From DATATJ01 sp963789075 (lineage in GTDB: Bacteria > Acidobacteriota > Vicinamibacteria > Vicinamibacterales > CAVVIG01), in NCBI GenBank assembly GCA_963789075.1, contig CAWBJQ010000007.1:124001-188000 (forward strand): a DNA stretch of 64,000 bases, written 5' to 3'. The notes under the pieces are model-generated. The model worked only from the letters and a program-made list of their open reading frames with translations. It did no database searches and was not told the origin of the DNA. The position numbers and the translations under genes were made by a program. Position 1 is the stretch's first letter, and each line of letters begins with the position of its first letter. Shown here one piece after another: positions 56,338 to 64,000 of this stretch.

Positions 56338-57647
56338 TCAGAATTTCTTGCGGGATTGAGACGACGGATCCGTAGCGGCCGTTTTCGTCCTGTCGACGAC
56401 GATCGCGCCGTTCTTCATCACCCAGCGGACGTTATTGATGGCGACATTGATGTCTTCGAGCGGGTCGCCTTCGACGGCGACGAGGTCAGCGTAGTACCCG
56501 GGGGCGACCCGTCCAAGGTTCTTGTCCTGGCGCAGCAGCGCGGCCGGCGTCGTGGTTGCGGCCGCGAGCGCTTGAGCGGTGGTCATGCCGGCTTTGACAA
56601 GCCAGCCGAGCTCGCGTGTGTTCTGGCCGAATCCAGAGTAGACGGCGTCCGAGCCCATCCCGATTTTCACTCCAGCCTTGACGGCGCGCTTCAACGTCTC
56701 GAAGTTCCGCTGCACGAAGGCATTCAGCGCCTCGACCTGTGCCGGCGACCACCCGTAATCGGCGGCGTTGTCCGCGTAGTACCGGTTGTGATCGACTGTT
56801 GGCACATAGACGGTCCCCTGCTTGACCATCAACGCCAACGTGTCGTCATCGATATCGACGGCGTGCTCGAGCGAATCGACGCCAGCCCGAACGGCATCGC
56901 GCGCGCCGGCCGGCCCGTAGGAATGAATGGCGATCGGTTTGCCGAGCTGATGCGCCACCGTGACCGCCGCCTTCATCTCCTCGTAGGTGAACGTTTGAAA
57001 GCCCGTGACGTCCTGAAAGCTGCCGGTCGATCCGAACATCTTGACCCAGTCGGCTCCGGCGCCGATTTGCTCCCGCGCGACGCGCATCACATCGTCGGGG
57101 CCATCGGCGCGGCCACCGGCGGTCGCGCCGGGCGCGGGGCGCCGCGCGTGATGCTCAAACCGTAGCCGGCGACGAACATCCGCGGCCCGACCATCAGCCC
57201 CCGATTGATCAGCGTGCGCATGGCGATATCGGCATAATCCTGGGCACCGAGATCGCGAATCGTCGTGACGCCGGCCTCGAGCGTCTTGCGCGCGTTGTCC
57301 TGGGCGAGGAAAACGGTCACGGCGGTCGGGCGCGCTGGCTGGCCGATGGGACGCGACCCCGAAGTGCGATCCCAGACGTACGTGATATGCGTGTGGAGGT
57401 CGATGAGACCGGGCATCAGCGTGAAGCGACTGAGGTCCACGACGTGGGCGCCCGCGGGAATGGCCGTCTTGTCGTCTCCGACCGCGGCAATGCGCTCGCC
57501 GTCGACGACCACCACTGCGTGGGAAACAGCCGCCCCCGCGCCGGTGACGAGCTTGCCAACGCGCAGGACCGTCGTCTCCGCGCTGGCGCCCGTGGCGCAA
57601 AGCGCAAGCATGAAGAGCGTGAGAACAACTCGTCGGCCAGGTTTCAT
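56338..57647 (-). CDS. Secreted metal-dependent amidohydrolase
   Basis: About 436 residues with one base shift near 57110. Signal peptide (RRVVLTLFMLALCATGASAE). Amidohydrolase barrel: metal ligands in MPGLIDLHTHITYVWD, the Lys in GADWVKMFGSTGSF, His in GKPIAIHSYGPAGA and VDSLEHAVDIDDD, and the catalytic Asp in GVKIGMGSDAVYSGFG. It ends with the small beta domain NLGRVAPGYYADLVAVEGDP. It belongs to the imidazolonepropionase-like/prolidase branch and probably hydrolyses dipeptides or cyclic amides in the periplasm; specificity not deducible. Confidence 0.9.
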
Positions 57648-57758
57648 TTGGTTCCTCGATGGATGTTCACATTTACGCCAAATAGCCCCGGTACACGCGC
57701 GAAAGGGCCGTATCTTACCAGCACTCCCAGGGGCGTCAACAGCCGAGTGAATGGCGTA

Positions 57759-59105
57759 TCACGAATGGCGATGCGATCGGTGAATGGTGTTCGCGACGTC
57801 GTGCGCTTCGTGGTTTGATGATGCGTCGTACCTGGCCGATCTGAGCAGCACAGCCACCACCAGCACGGACGGCCACAGATAGACGCCGGCCGCCTTCGCC
57901 CAGTCGATCCCGTCCGGCCCGAAGATCTTCGAGACGTCTGACGCGAAGAAGCTGATGATCGCAAAGACGATCAGCGCCGCTCGCAGCAGCCGGCGCGACG
58001 ACTCGGGCTGCGCCGAATCGCTGAGCACCATCCCCGCCGCCGCCAGCGTCAGCACGAAGCTGATGTAGTGGTGCACCCACGTCCGCTCGGAGAACCACAG
58101 CATGAACGCCGCGACCGCGCCGATTTCGATCACGTAGCGCGGCGATCGCAGGCTGGCCAGCGGACGCCGTGCCCACCAGAGACCGCCGAGGCCGACCGTC
58201 ACCATCAGCACCCGCACGATCCGGCGCGCCGTTTCGGTACTCAGCGCCATCACATTCATGTAATGGCTCACGGTCACGCCGCCATGGTGCGAATCGAACG
58301 CAGGCGACGCGGTCACGAGCCGCAGGACGAAGCTCGCAAGCGACTGGCTCGTCGCATACACCACCGTGCCCTGCGCGACGAAGGGCACGATCATGATTCG
58401 CGCCCATTGTCCCAGCCAGCGCAGATTCTGATCCCACCCAAACGCCACCGCCGGCACGACGAGCAGGAAGGCGGCGAGGCTCACCACCGCTGCGGCGGCC
58501 ACGCGCCAGCGGCGCTTCCACAAAAAGTAGGCGACGAAGATCAGCGGCGTCACCTTCATCGCCGCGCCAAGACCGATCAACGCGCCCGCGCTGAGGTCGG
58601 ACCGCCACCGCTCGCGCTGCGCGGCATACAACCCGGCCACCAGCGGCGTCAGCGCGAGAAAGTTCGTCTGCCCTTCCTGCATGTCCACGACGACGGCCAG
58701 CCACCAGCCGGCGACAAGGAGCGCGATCGCGGACGAAGTCAGCTGGACACCGGCGCGCGCCACGATGGCGGCGCACAGAAAAAACACGAGGCACGCGAGC
58801 GGCAGCTTGACCCACACCCACGCGAACGCCGCGTCCGGGCGCGAGAGGGCGGTGAGCGGCGCAAAGATGATGAGCGAGACTGGCGGCGTCGGCAGCTCGT
58901 CGGTGACGTAATCGACGTGGTCGTGCAGGAAATGCGGCGTCATCACCATCCAGCGATCGAAATCGCTGATATGGCCGCCGCGGGAATCGGCAAGCTTGGC
59001 GGTGGTGCGCTGGCGCTGCTGCACGGCGATCACGAGCGTCGCCACGACAGCCGCCGCGGCGAGGCAGGCCAGGCCCTTCCGCGACTGACGGGCAAAGACC
59101 ATCAC
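57759..59105 (-). CDS. GT87-family (DUF2029) glycosyltransferase, membrane protein
   Basis: An intact 448-residue protein with about ten transmembrane helices. The luminal catalytic-loop Asp lies after the first helix (SDFDRWMVMTPHFLHDHVDY), followed by LPTPPVSLIIFAPLTALSRP; later GALIGLGAAMKVTPLIFVAY and FLWKRRWRVAAAAVVSLAAF. The layout matches GT87/DUF2029 mannosyltransferase-like proteins, which transfer sugars from polyprenyl phosphates on the periplasmic side. Its last 15-20 residues are encoded by a CACGAAG-type repeat, so the natural C-terminus may have been extended. Confidence 0.82.
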   Translation of the reverse strand: MMVFARQSRKGLACLAAAAVVATLVIAVQQRQRTTAKLADSRGGHISDFDRWMVMTPHFLHDHVDYVTDELPTPPVSLIIFAPLTALSRPDAAFAWVWVKLPLACLVFFLCAAIVARAGVQLTSSAIALLVAGWWLAVVVDMQEGQTNFLALTPLVAGLYAAQRERWRSDLSAGALIGLGAAMKVTPLIFVAYFLWKRRWRVAAAAVVSLAAFLLVVPAVAFGWDQNLRWLGQWARIMIVPFVAQGTVVYATSQSLASFVLRLVTASPAFDSHHGGVTVSHYMNVMALSTETARRIVRVLMVTVGLGGLWWARRPLASLRSPRYVIEIGAVAAFMLWFSERTWVHHYISFVLTLAAAGMVLSDSAQPESSRRLLRAALIVFAIISFFASDVSKIFGPDGIDWAKAAGVYLWPSVLVVAVLLRSARYDASSNHEAHDVANTIHRSHRHS

Positions 59106-59529
59106 GTCCGCGTCACGGGATGCGAATCGTCATCGTCGGCGTTGTCGATTGGGTGTCGCGTCACCGAATCGGGACGAGTCTGGGTTGAATTACCGGGCGA
59201 GACGAGAGAAAACGGCTCTCGGATCATGAGGTCTCGGCGCTCGAGGCACACCCGTCGCGTATCGAGCGCGAGCGTCGAATCGCACGGGTCATGTGCGGGT
59301 ACGAGAGGGACGACGGGAAGCGGTAACGCGCCGCATCCAATCGCTAGCGGTGCACCCCCGACACGGGGCGGAACGTCCCGACGGAGCTGCGAACCGGACG
59401 ATCCCACGGGCGCCACATCCAGCACGGTGTTCAGACCATGGCAGACGCGAGAACCGACAGGACCGTGAACGGCAAGCCGAGGTGGAGCGTGAAGCCGTGT
59501 ACGGGCGGCCCCACCTCGGTCGCGTTCAT
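59106..59529. other. Intergenic region without a recognisable gene
   Basis: The 424 bp between the GT87 start and the cold-shock protein stop. I see no coding frame with a recognisable product, no tRNA and no clear repeat. Confidence 0.4.
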
Positions 59530-59737
59530 TTAAGCAAGCCGGACGTTCTCGGCACGCGGGCCCTTTGGCCCCTGGCCCTTTTCGAACGACACCGACTGCC
59601 CTTCACGAAGCTCGTCGAACGAGACGCCGCTGCACGCGGACTGATGGAAGAAGGTACTCATTCCCATCTTCCGCCGCGATGAAGCCGAATCCCTTGTCGC
59701 TCACGAGCCGCTTGACTGTTCCATTCATAGACGCCAT
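59530..59737 (-). CDS. Cold-shock domain protein
   Basis: About 68 residues with one extra C near 59660. MASMNGTVKRLVSDKGFGFI (RNP1 KGFGFI), AAEDGNEY, then FFHQSACSGVSFDELREGQS (RNP2-like FFHQS), VSFEKGQGPKGPRAENVRLA. GGAGGAG precedes ATG 59737. It binds single-stranded nucleic acid as an RNA chaperone. The repaired length fits the CspA family. Confidence 0.92.
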
Positions 59738-59849
59738 CTGTCTTCTCCTCCGAACGTTGACTACGTACCGCCGACGAGCCTTCCGGCGCGGCCGCGATCG
59801 GCATCGAGCCGACGGTCGCCGCACCAGGGTGTGTATTGTCCAACGAATT

Positions 59850-60044
59850 TCAGCTTAGGCGCCGGTAAAAACCGCCGCGCGCCGCCGCCGGCAGCCGGCC
59901 GGCGTTCCACACTTCGCCACAGCGCTCGCACCGCCAGTAACTGGTCGTATCGGCCTTCTCGCTCGCGGTCCGGATGGTGGTGGCGCGGCAGAAGGGACAA
60001 TGCGACGGGGGCGGATGCGGCAGCGCGGCCTCGGCTGGATTCAC
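59850..60044 (-). CDS. Small zinc-ribbon protein
   Basis: 64 residues with two CxxC knuckles (HCPFCRATTIRTASEKADTT, YWRCERCGEVWNAGRL), typical of a structural zinc ribbon. Its start overlaps the stop of the basic protein upstream (ATGA). Probably a nucleic-acid or protein-binding accessory factor; no enzyme activity indicated. Confidence 0.75.
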   Translation of the reverse strand: MNPAEAALPHPPPSHCPFCRATTIRTASEKADTTSYWRCERCGEVWNAGRLPAAARGGFYRRLS

Positions 60045-60181
60045 GACTTGGCGGCAGACTTCTCCGCCGGTGCCGCGTCGGTGCGTGTCGCGGCCACGAG
60101 CGCCTGAACGCGCTGGCGCTTGGCCAGCTTGCGTTTACGGTTCTTCTGAAATCGTGCTTTATCGCCGTTGCGTGAGGACAT
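60041..60181 (-). CDS. Small basic protein
   Basis: 46 residues from ATG 60181: MSSRNGDKARFQKNRKRKLA, KRQRVQALVAATRTDAAPAE, KSAAKS. The very basic N-terminal half suggests RNA or DNA binding. GGAGA lies just before the start, and it is translationally coupled to the zinc-ribbon gene. No family recognised. Confidence 0.6.
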   Translation of the reverse strand: MSSRNGDKARFQKNRKRKLAKRQRVQALVAATRTDAAPAEKSAAKS

Positions 60182-60323
60182 CGGGGTCTCCGGCAGTTGG
60201 CCAAAGTGGGCCTGTCCTGCGCGCACCCGTTATCGAGATGATGTAAGGGGTACTAATTGACGCTGGCAGAGCACAGATCGGAATAAGCGACGAGTATACA
60301 CCCATTATGGCTTGTCCAGGAGG

Positions 60324-60329
60324 TATACT
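60324..60329 (+). promoter_or_regulatory. Candidate -10 box for rpoZ
   Basis: TATACT lies 68 bp before the rpoZ start in an unusually AT-rich stretch. The -35 region is not convincing. Confidence 0.3.
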
Positions 60330-60396
60330 GGTTTTTCGGCTTTCCTGAGCGCTCAGCCCCGTCCGGCTCAACCCTCACCAAAGCAAGAAAGCACCA

Positions 60397-60588
60397 GTGA
60401 TTAGACGTCCAGCCGGCAGCAATCCCTTCGAATTCGCCGTGGTCAGCGGCCTGCGCGCGGCGCAACTCATGCGCGGGTGCATCCCGAAAGTCGACCGCGA
60501 GCACAAAGTCATTTCGACCGCCCAGCTCGAAGTCGCCACCGGAAAAATCGCTCGGATCCCACTCGTCATCGCCGGCGAAGAGGTCTAA
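60397..60588 (+). CDS. rpoZ: RNA polymerase omega subunit
   Basis: 63 residues from GTG 60397: VIRRPAGSNPFEFAVVSGLR, AAQLMRGCIPKVDREHKVIS, TAQLEVATGKIARIPL. NPFEFxVVxxLRAxQLxxGCxPxV is the omega signature that packs against the beta' subunit. The length fits the short omega of this lineage. The gmk and dfp genes that often neighbour rpoZ are not present here. Confidence 0.88.
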   Translation: MIRRPAGSNPFEFAVVSGLRAAQLMRGCIPKVDREHKVISTAQLEVATGKIARIPLVIAGEEV

Positions 60589-60614
60589 AACGGCGGGAAG
60601 GGCGGGAGGGGCTG

Positions 60615-60646
60615 GTAGGGCAGGTAGGATGCCTGACCTGCCTTAC
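60615..60646 (+). terminator. Hairpin between convergent rpoZ and the aldolase-like gene
   Basis: GTAGGGCAGGT, 10-bp loop, ACCTGCCTTAC (one G-T pair). It overlaps the TAA of the minus-strand gene (60643), so it may end both transcripts. No T-run. Confidence 0.4.
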
Positions 60647-61674
60647 CCGCCCGACCTGCCCTGCCTGTCCCAGGTGATCACCGCCGGCGCCGCCGCGCGG
60701 CCGATCTCGACGGCCTTCGCGCCGGCGTCACCCCACTGCATCACGAAGACGCTGAAGCCCTGCTTCATGCGCATCTCGATGTCGTTGGCCGTCGCCGGAT
60801 AGCCGCACGGCACGTTGAACTCCTTGCACGCCGCAAGCACCTGCTGAATCGCGCCTTCCCATCCGGCCGCGTCGAAGACGCGCTCGCCGGCGGCGTTGGT
60901 CGTCGTGAACACGCCCCGCAGCGTGCCGGCGCCTGGCCACAACACGCCAATGCCCTTCACCGCCGCGATCTCGCGCACGTGCGCCAGCCCCTCTTTGCTC
61001 TCGACGATGGTCCAGTTCACGAGCTCGCCGTCGGGATTGAGGGGCCACACATCAGCCTTCTGCTTGTATTCCGCCTCGGTCATGCCCCAGTACGCCGCGG
61101 CCTGACCAACAGAATCCGGGCGGGTGCCGCCCTTCGACTTGAACCGCATGGCGGCGAGGCCCTGGCGAACTTCGTCGGCGCTCTCGGTCTCGACGAACAT
61201 GATGCCGCTGCTGCCGGTGTTCAGCTCGCGGCTGATGTTGTCAATCGCCTTGGTGTAGTCCGTCGCGATCTTCGGCGTCTTCAGGATCAGCGGATGCGGC
61301 AGCCGCAGGAACGGCTCGGTCCGCAGCGCGCCCGCTTCGGCCATCGCCTTGACGTACTCGGTGACCGCCGGCAGGCCGCGGTCCACGCCGCCCTCCATGC
61401 TGCCGTCGAACGTGAAATCGCTGTGCCCGTTCGCCAGCGTTTCCATCGCCAGCTCGATCGGGGTTTTCAAGGCCGCCGGCGGAGCGCTGGATGCCGCGGC
61501 GCCGCGACCGCGATTGCCGCCTTCGCTTGGCCGGTACAAACCAAACACCGGCTTCTTCTGCTCGAGCAGTTCGATCACGGGATTCAGTCGATGGCGCGGG
61601 GTCTGGCTTTGAGCGAACACGAGCGTACCCAACGCCGCGACACCTGCCATCGAACAGATCACTCTTACACGCAC
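60643..61674 (-). CDS. Secreted HpcH/HpaI aldolase/citrate-lyase-like protein
   Basis: An intact 343-residue protein with a signal peptide (ICSMAGVAALGTLVFAQSQT). The TIM-barrel of the HpcH/HpaI family is visible: LLEQKKPVFGLYRPSEGG (strand 1), SDFTFDGSMEGGVDRGLPAV, SSGIMFVETESADEVRQGLA (metal-binding Glu), GIGVLWPGAGTLRGVFTTTN, FSVFVMQWGDAGAKAVEIGR. Usual members are cytoplasmic class II aldolases acting on 2-oxo acids. Export is unusual, and the activity of the secreted branch is not established. Confidence 0.85.
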   Translation of the reverse strand: MRVRVICSMAGVAALGTLVFAQSQTPRHRLNPVIELLEQKKPVFGLYRPSEGGNRGRGAAASSAPPAALKTPIELAMETLANGHSDFTFDGSMEGGVDRGLPAVTEYVKAMAEAGALRTEPFLRLPHPLILKTPKIATDYTKAIDNISRELNTGSSGIMFVETESADEVRQGLAAMRFKSKGGTRPDSVGQAAAYWGMTEAEYKQKADVWPLNPDGELVNWTIVESKEGLAHVREIAAVKGIGVLWPGAGTLRGVFTTTNAAGERVFDAAGWEGAIQQVLAACKEFNVPCGYPATANDIEMRMKQGFSVFVMQWGDAGAKAVEIGRAAAPAVITWDRQGRSGG

Positions 61675-61758
61675 ATGCCCTCCTGTGGTGGGAACGTCGA
61701 GATGCCGCGGATTATAGCTTGGCCGGTCCCGGCGATTCGGGGATCATACGAGGCAGCC

Positions 61759-63202
61759 ATGAAGATCTGCCTCGCGACGCTTCATGCCGATCCCAGCTTT
61801 ACGCCGCTGTCGCTGCTGTATCTGAAGGCCTCGGTTGTCGACCGTCTGGGCTATCCGCCCGGCGATGTGGCCATTCTCGAAGGCGCGCAGGACGCCGACG
61901 CCGAGGCGTTCGTCACGCAGATTCTGGCGACAACGCCGGCCATCGTCGGCTTCTCGTGCTACGTGTGGAACATCAAGACGTTGATGGCGGCGGCCCGAGC
62001 GGATCAAGGCGCGCGCCCCGGACACCATCATCGTCCTCGGTGGACCCGAGGTCGGTCCGATTGCGATCGACGTGCTGCGCGCCAATCCGGCGATCGACGT
62101 CGTCGTGAACAGCGAAGGCGAGGTGCCGTTCGCGGAGCTGGTCGCGCGATGGCGCGATGGTGACGCGATAGACGAGGTGCGGGGTATCTGCCGGCGCCGC
62201 GGCGCGGAGATCATCGCGCACGACGATGCGCCGATCGTGAAGGATCTCGGGGAGCTGTCGTCGCCGCACCTGGCCCGATTCTTCGATCTGCGAGGACGCG
62301 TCGCCTGCATCGAGACGCAGCGCGGCTGCGTCTTCCGCTGCAACTTCTGCTTCTACAACAAGGATCTGTCGATCCGGAATCGGCGATTCAGTCTCGATCG
62401 CGTCAAGGCGGAGATCCTCGCCGCCCTCGAGGCCGAGGCCAGCGAGATCTACCTGATGGATCCGATCTTCAACCTGCATGCGGAGCGAGCGAAGGAGATT
62501 TGCCGCTTCATCGCCGCCCACAACGACCGGCGCGTCGGCGTGCAGGCCGAAGTCTGGGCCGAGTTCATCGACGAGGAGTTGGCGGCTCTGATGCGCGACG
62601 CGAACTTCCAGTTCCTCGAGGTCGGCCTGCAATCGACCGACAGCACGGCGCTCGCGACCGCGGAGCGGCGTCTTCGAATCCAGCGATTCGAAGAAGGTAT
62701 CGGGCACCTCAAAGCCTACGGGATCAAGTTCGAGCTGCAGCTGATCTTCGGGCTGCCGGGCGACACGCTGGCGTCGTTCAGAAAATCGCTCAACTACGCC
62801 GCCTCGCTCGACCCGGATTTTCTTGCCGTCTTTCCCTTGATGGTTCTGCCCGGTACAGAGCTGTGGCGGAAAGCTGAGGGGCTCAATCTGGCGTTCGACC
62901 CGGAGCCACCGTACGTCGTGCGATCGCATTTCTCGATGACCGCCGACGAGATCGCGTATGGCGACAAGATCATGGAGGCGCTCGAATATCTCAGAAATTC
63001 ACGGACCGCGAGGTCCCTCAGCCGCGAGCCTGGCGTCACCTTCGCCGAGATGATTGACGGCTGGATTCACTGGCGCGAGGAGGAAGCGTGGCCAGAAGCG
63101 GCGACGCCGAACGCCAAGCTCTTCATCGCACACTTCTGCGGCCAGAAGGGGATCGACGCCGGCGCGTATCTGGGAATGGCGTCCTGGGAGTTCAGCGGTT
63201 AG
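61759..63202 (+). CDS. B12-binding-domain radical SAM protein
   Basis: About 481 residues with one extra base near 61990. An N-terminal cobalamin-binding-like Rossmann domain (MKICLATLHADPSFTPLSLL, TTPAIVGFSCYVWNIKTLMA, APDTIIVLGGPEVGPIAIDV) precedes the radical SAM barrel with the CxxxCxxC cluster in ETQRGCVFRCNFCFYNKDL. After it come ASEIYLMDPIFNLHAERAKE and FQFLEVGLQSTDSTALATAE. It resembles BchE/hopanoid-type methylases and cyclases; the DxHxxG cobalamin motif is not seen, so true B12 binding is uncertain. Substrate unknown. Confidence 0.88.
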
Positions 63203-63216
63203 AGTCCCGCTGGCCC

Positions 63217-63402
63217 TTAGTCGCCAGAGACCGCGTCGTGGGTGCCGAGGGTCCGGCTGAACTCTTCAGCTTCTGTGCGAATACGACGGATTAACTCGTT
63301 GAATTTCAGGCGGTCGCTTTGGGCCGCTTCGAGTTGATCGGAAAGCCGTTTCATTCTGTCCAGTCGTGCGGCGATCTCGTCGGCGTGCGGCGGCAAAGGC
63401 AC
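63217..63402 (-). CDS. Short coiled-coil protein, possibly an HsdS C-terminal remnant
   Basis: 61 residues from GTG 63402: VPLPPHADEIAARLDRMKRL, SDQLEAAQSDRLKFNELIRR. 'VPLPPxAxxxxIxxxLDxxxxLxDQLEA' is how the closing conserved helix of type I restriction specificity subunits begins, and the frame continues upstream for ten codons as ARAVGYWR before a stop. No other hsd gene is near. It may be an independent small protein. Confidence 0.35.
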   Translation of the reverse strand: MPLPPHADEIAARLDRMKRLSDQLEAAQSDRLKFNELIRRIRTEAEEFSRTLGTHDAVSGD

Positions 63403-63778
63403 GCGCCAGTATCCAACAGCACGGGCTGTTTGTCACTAGCAACAATTGACGAGCTAGCGGAACTTCGCCGAGGATCGCGCTGCAGTGGATTTCGGCGCCG
63501 GATCGCAGAACCGCTCTTCGCGCGAGGGACGGCCGTGACGATTGTCGACGGCCGGCGTCGCAGGATCAGTCACACGACGACCATTGCGGCTGACGCGCCG
63601 GCGGTCAGCCCGCATACGGCGCTCGATGTCGCTCATGCCCTGTCTGCAAAAGCAAACACCGCGCCGTATAAAGACGCGTATACGAAATCCGTGACACGGA
63701 TGTGATCTCAGCGCAAGCGACTGGCTGACGGGTGGTCGGCGTGCGACGCCGGGAACGATCCGTGTACGATGGCGCGCT
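63403..63778. other. Intergenic region without a recognisable gene
   Basis: The 376 bp before the phosphopantetheinyl transferase. No frame looks coding; no RNA gene or repeat seen. Confidence 0.35.
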
Positions 63779-64000
63779 GTGAGTACACCGACGGCCGGCG
63801 ACGTCCACGTCCGCTACCGTCGGACCGATGTGATCGACGAAGCGACACTGGCGGCGGCGGTCGCCCTGCTGTCGGACGAGGAGCGGGCGCGGCACGAGCG
63901 GTTTCGCGCGACGCGCGATCGCGACGAATACGCGATGGCGCACGCCCTGCTGAGATTGACCCTCTCGGAGCTCGGCGATCAGCCGCCGGGCAGCTGGCGG
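63779..64000 (+). CDS. 4'-phosphopantetheinyl transferase (Sfp type), 5' part only
   Basis: 74 codons from GTG 63779 to the window edge: VSTPTAGDVHVRYRRTDVID, LLSDEERARHERFRATRDRD, EYAMAHALLRLTLSELGDQP. 'L...E..R..RF....DR..y..aHalLR..L' is the N-terminal motif of Sfp-type transferases that attach the CoA arm to carrier proteins. The catalytic C-terminal half lies outside. Confidence 0.75.
   Translation, partial: MSTPTAGDVHVRYRRTDVIDEATLAAAVALLSDEERARHERFRATRDRDEYAMAHALLRLTLSELGDQPPGSWR

Noticed and set aside
60041..60226. A longer start (60226) for the small basic protein
   Set aside because: The extra 15 residues are not basic and GGAGA fits ATG 60181.
1..64000. tRNA, rRNA or transposase genes
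   Set aside because: I looked for tRNA-like cloverleaf ends and for transposase motifs (for example DDE-type neighbours of the inverted repeats) and found none that I could support.

Overview
The window looks like a chromosome segment of a GC-rich Gram-negative bacterium, most likely an acidobacterium of the Vicinamibacteria type. The case rests on TonB-dependent and two-partner outer-membrane proteins, a DUF3604 lipoprotein, a secreted HpcH/HpaI-type protein and CACGAAG intergenic repeats. This is inference; no rRNA or other decisive marker is present. A dominant property is that more than twenty genes, including glgB, are broken by single-base shifts, and most of those I resolved by hand are repaired by removing one base. 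I read this as uncorrected sequencing error and annotate each such gene as one locus with the break positions noted.

Layout. 0-10.1 kb (minus): a two-partner secretion operon in the order TpsB transporter, repetitive TpsA adhesin, exported WD40-caspase protein. 10.1-11.9 kb: small gene remnants, a membrane protein and a divergent TetR regulator with twin palindromic operators. 12-20 kb (minus): an envelope-stress-like cluster of DUF1269 proteins, a phasin-like protein, DUF1003, SYLF, HdeD, coiled-coil proteins, an AI-2E transporter and a damaged M48 peptidase. 20.4-24.8 kb: two sigma-54 activators, one paired with a small STAS protein and one carrying about five PAS domains. 25.3-30.1 kb (plus): a DyP-peroxidase operon with a phenol-MetA-type outer-membrane protein and a BASS transporter.

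30.1-32.7 kb: lower-GC patch with an esterase stub and an unknown membrane protein, then secreted hypotheticals. 33-36.9 kb (plus): DUF3604 lipoprotein, parvulin, HupE/UreJ membrane protein. 37.3-43.3 kb: an NtrC-type regulator with its histidine kinase, an OmpR-type regulator, a single-receiver protein, an outer-membrane barrel and a second STAS-like protein. 43.5-64 kb: mostly ordinary metabolism (Mug, MFS, GlgB, amidase, cyclophilins, PhzF, ankyrin protein, TonB-type receptor, amidohydrolase, GT87, cold-shock protein, rpoZ, aldolase-like protein, B12/radical SAM protein and the start of a phosphopantetheinyl transferase).

The most interesting signal is regulatory. Three minus-strand transcription units of the 12-20 kb cluster each begin with a sigma-54 -24/-12 element (13248, 15888, 20021). 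Each is preceded at 62, 61 and 50 bp by a copy of the same 34-35 bp dyad (TGCYAGC...GCTGRCA). The STAS-activator operon has its own sigma-54 element (21702) with a different, perfect 30-bp palindrome 45 bp upstream, and the DyP operon has a sigma-54 element (25230) with a half-copy of that palindrome further upstream. I infer a two-tier cascade: the multi-PAS activator switches on the STAS-activator operon and perhaps the DyP operon, and the second activator drives the envelope-stress cluster.
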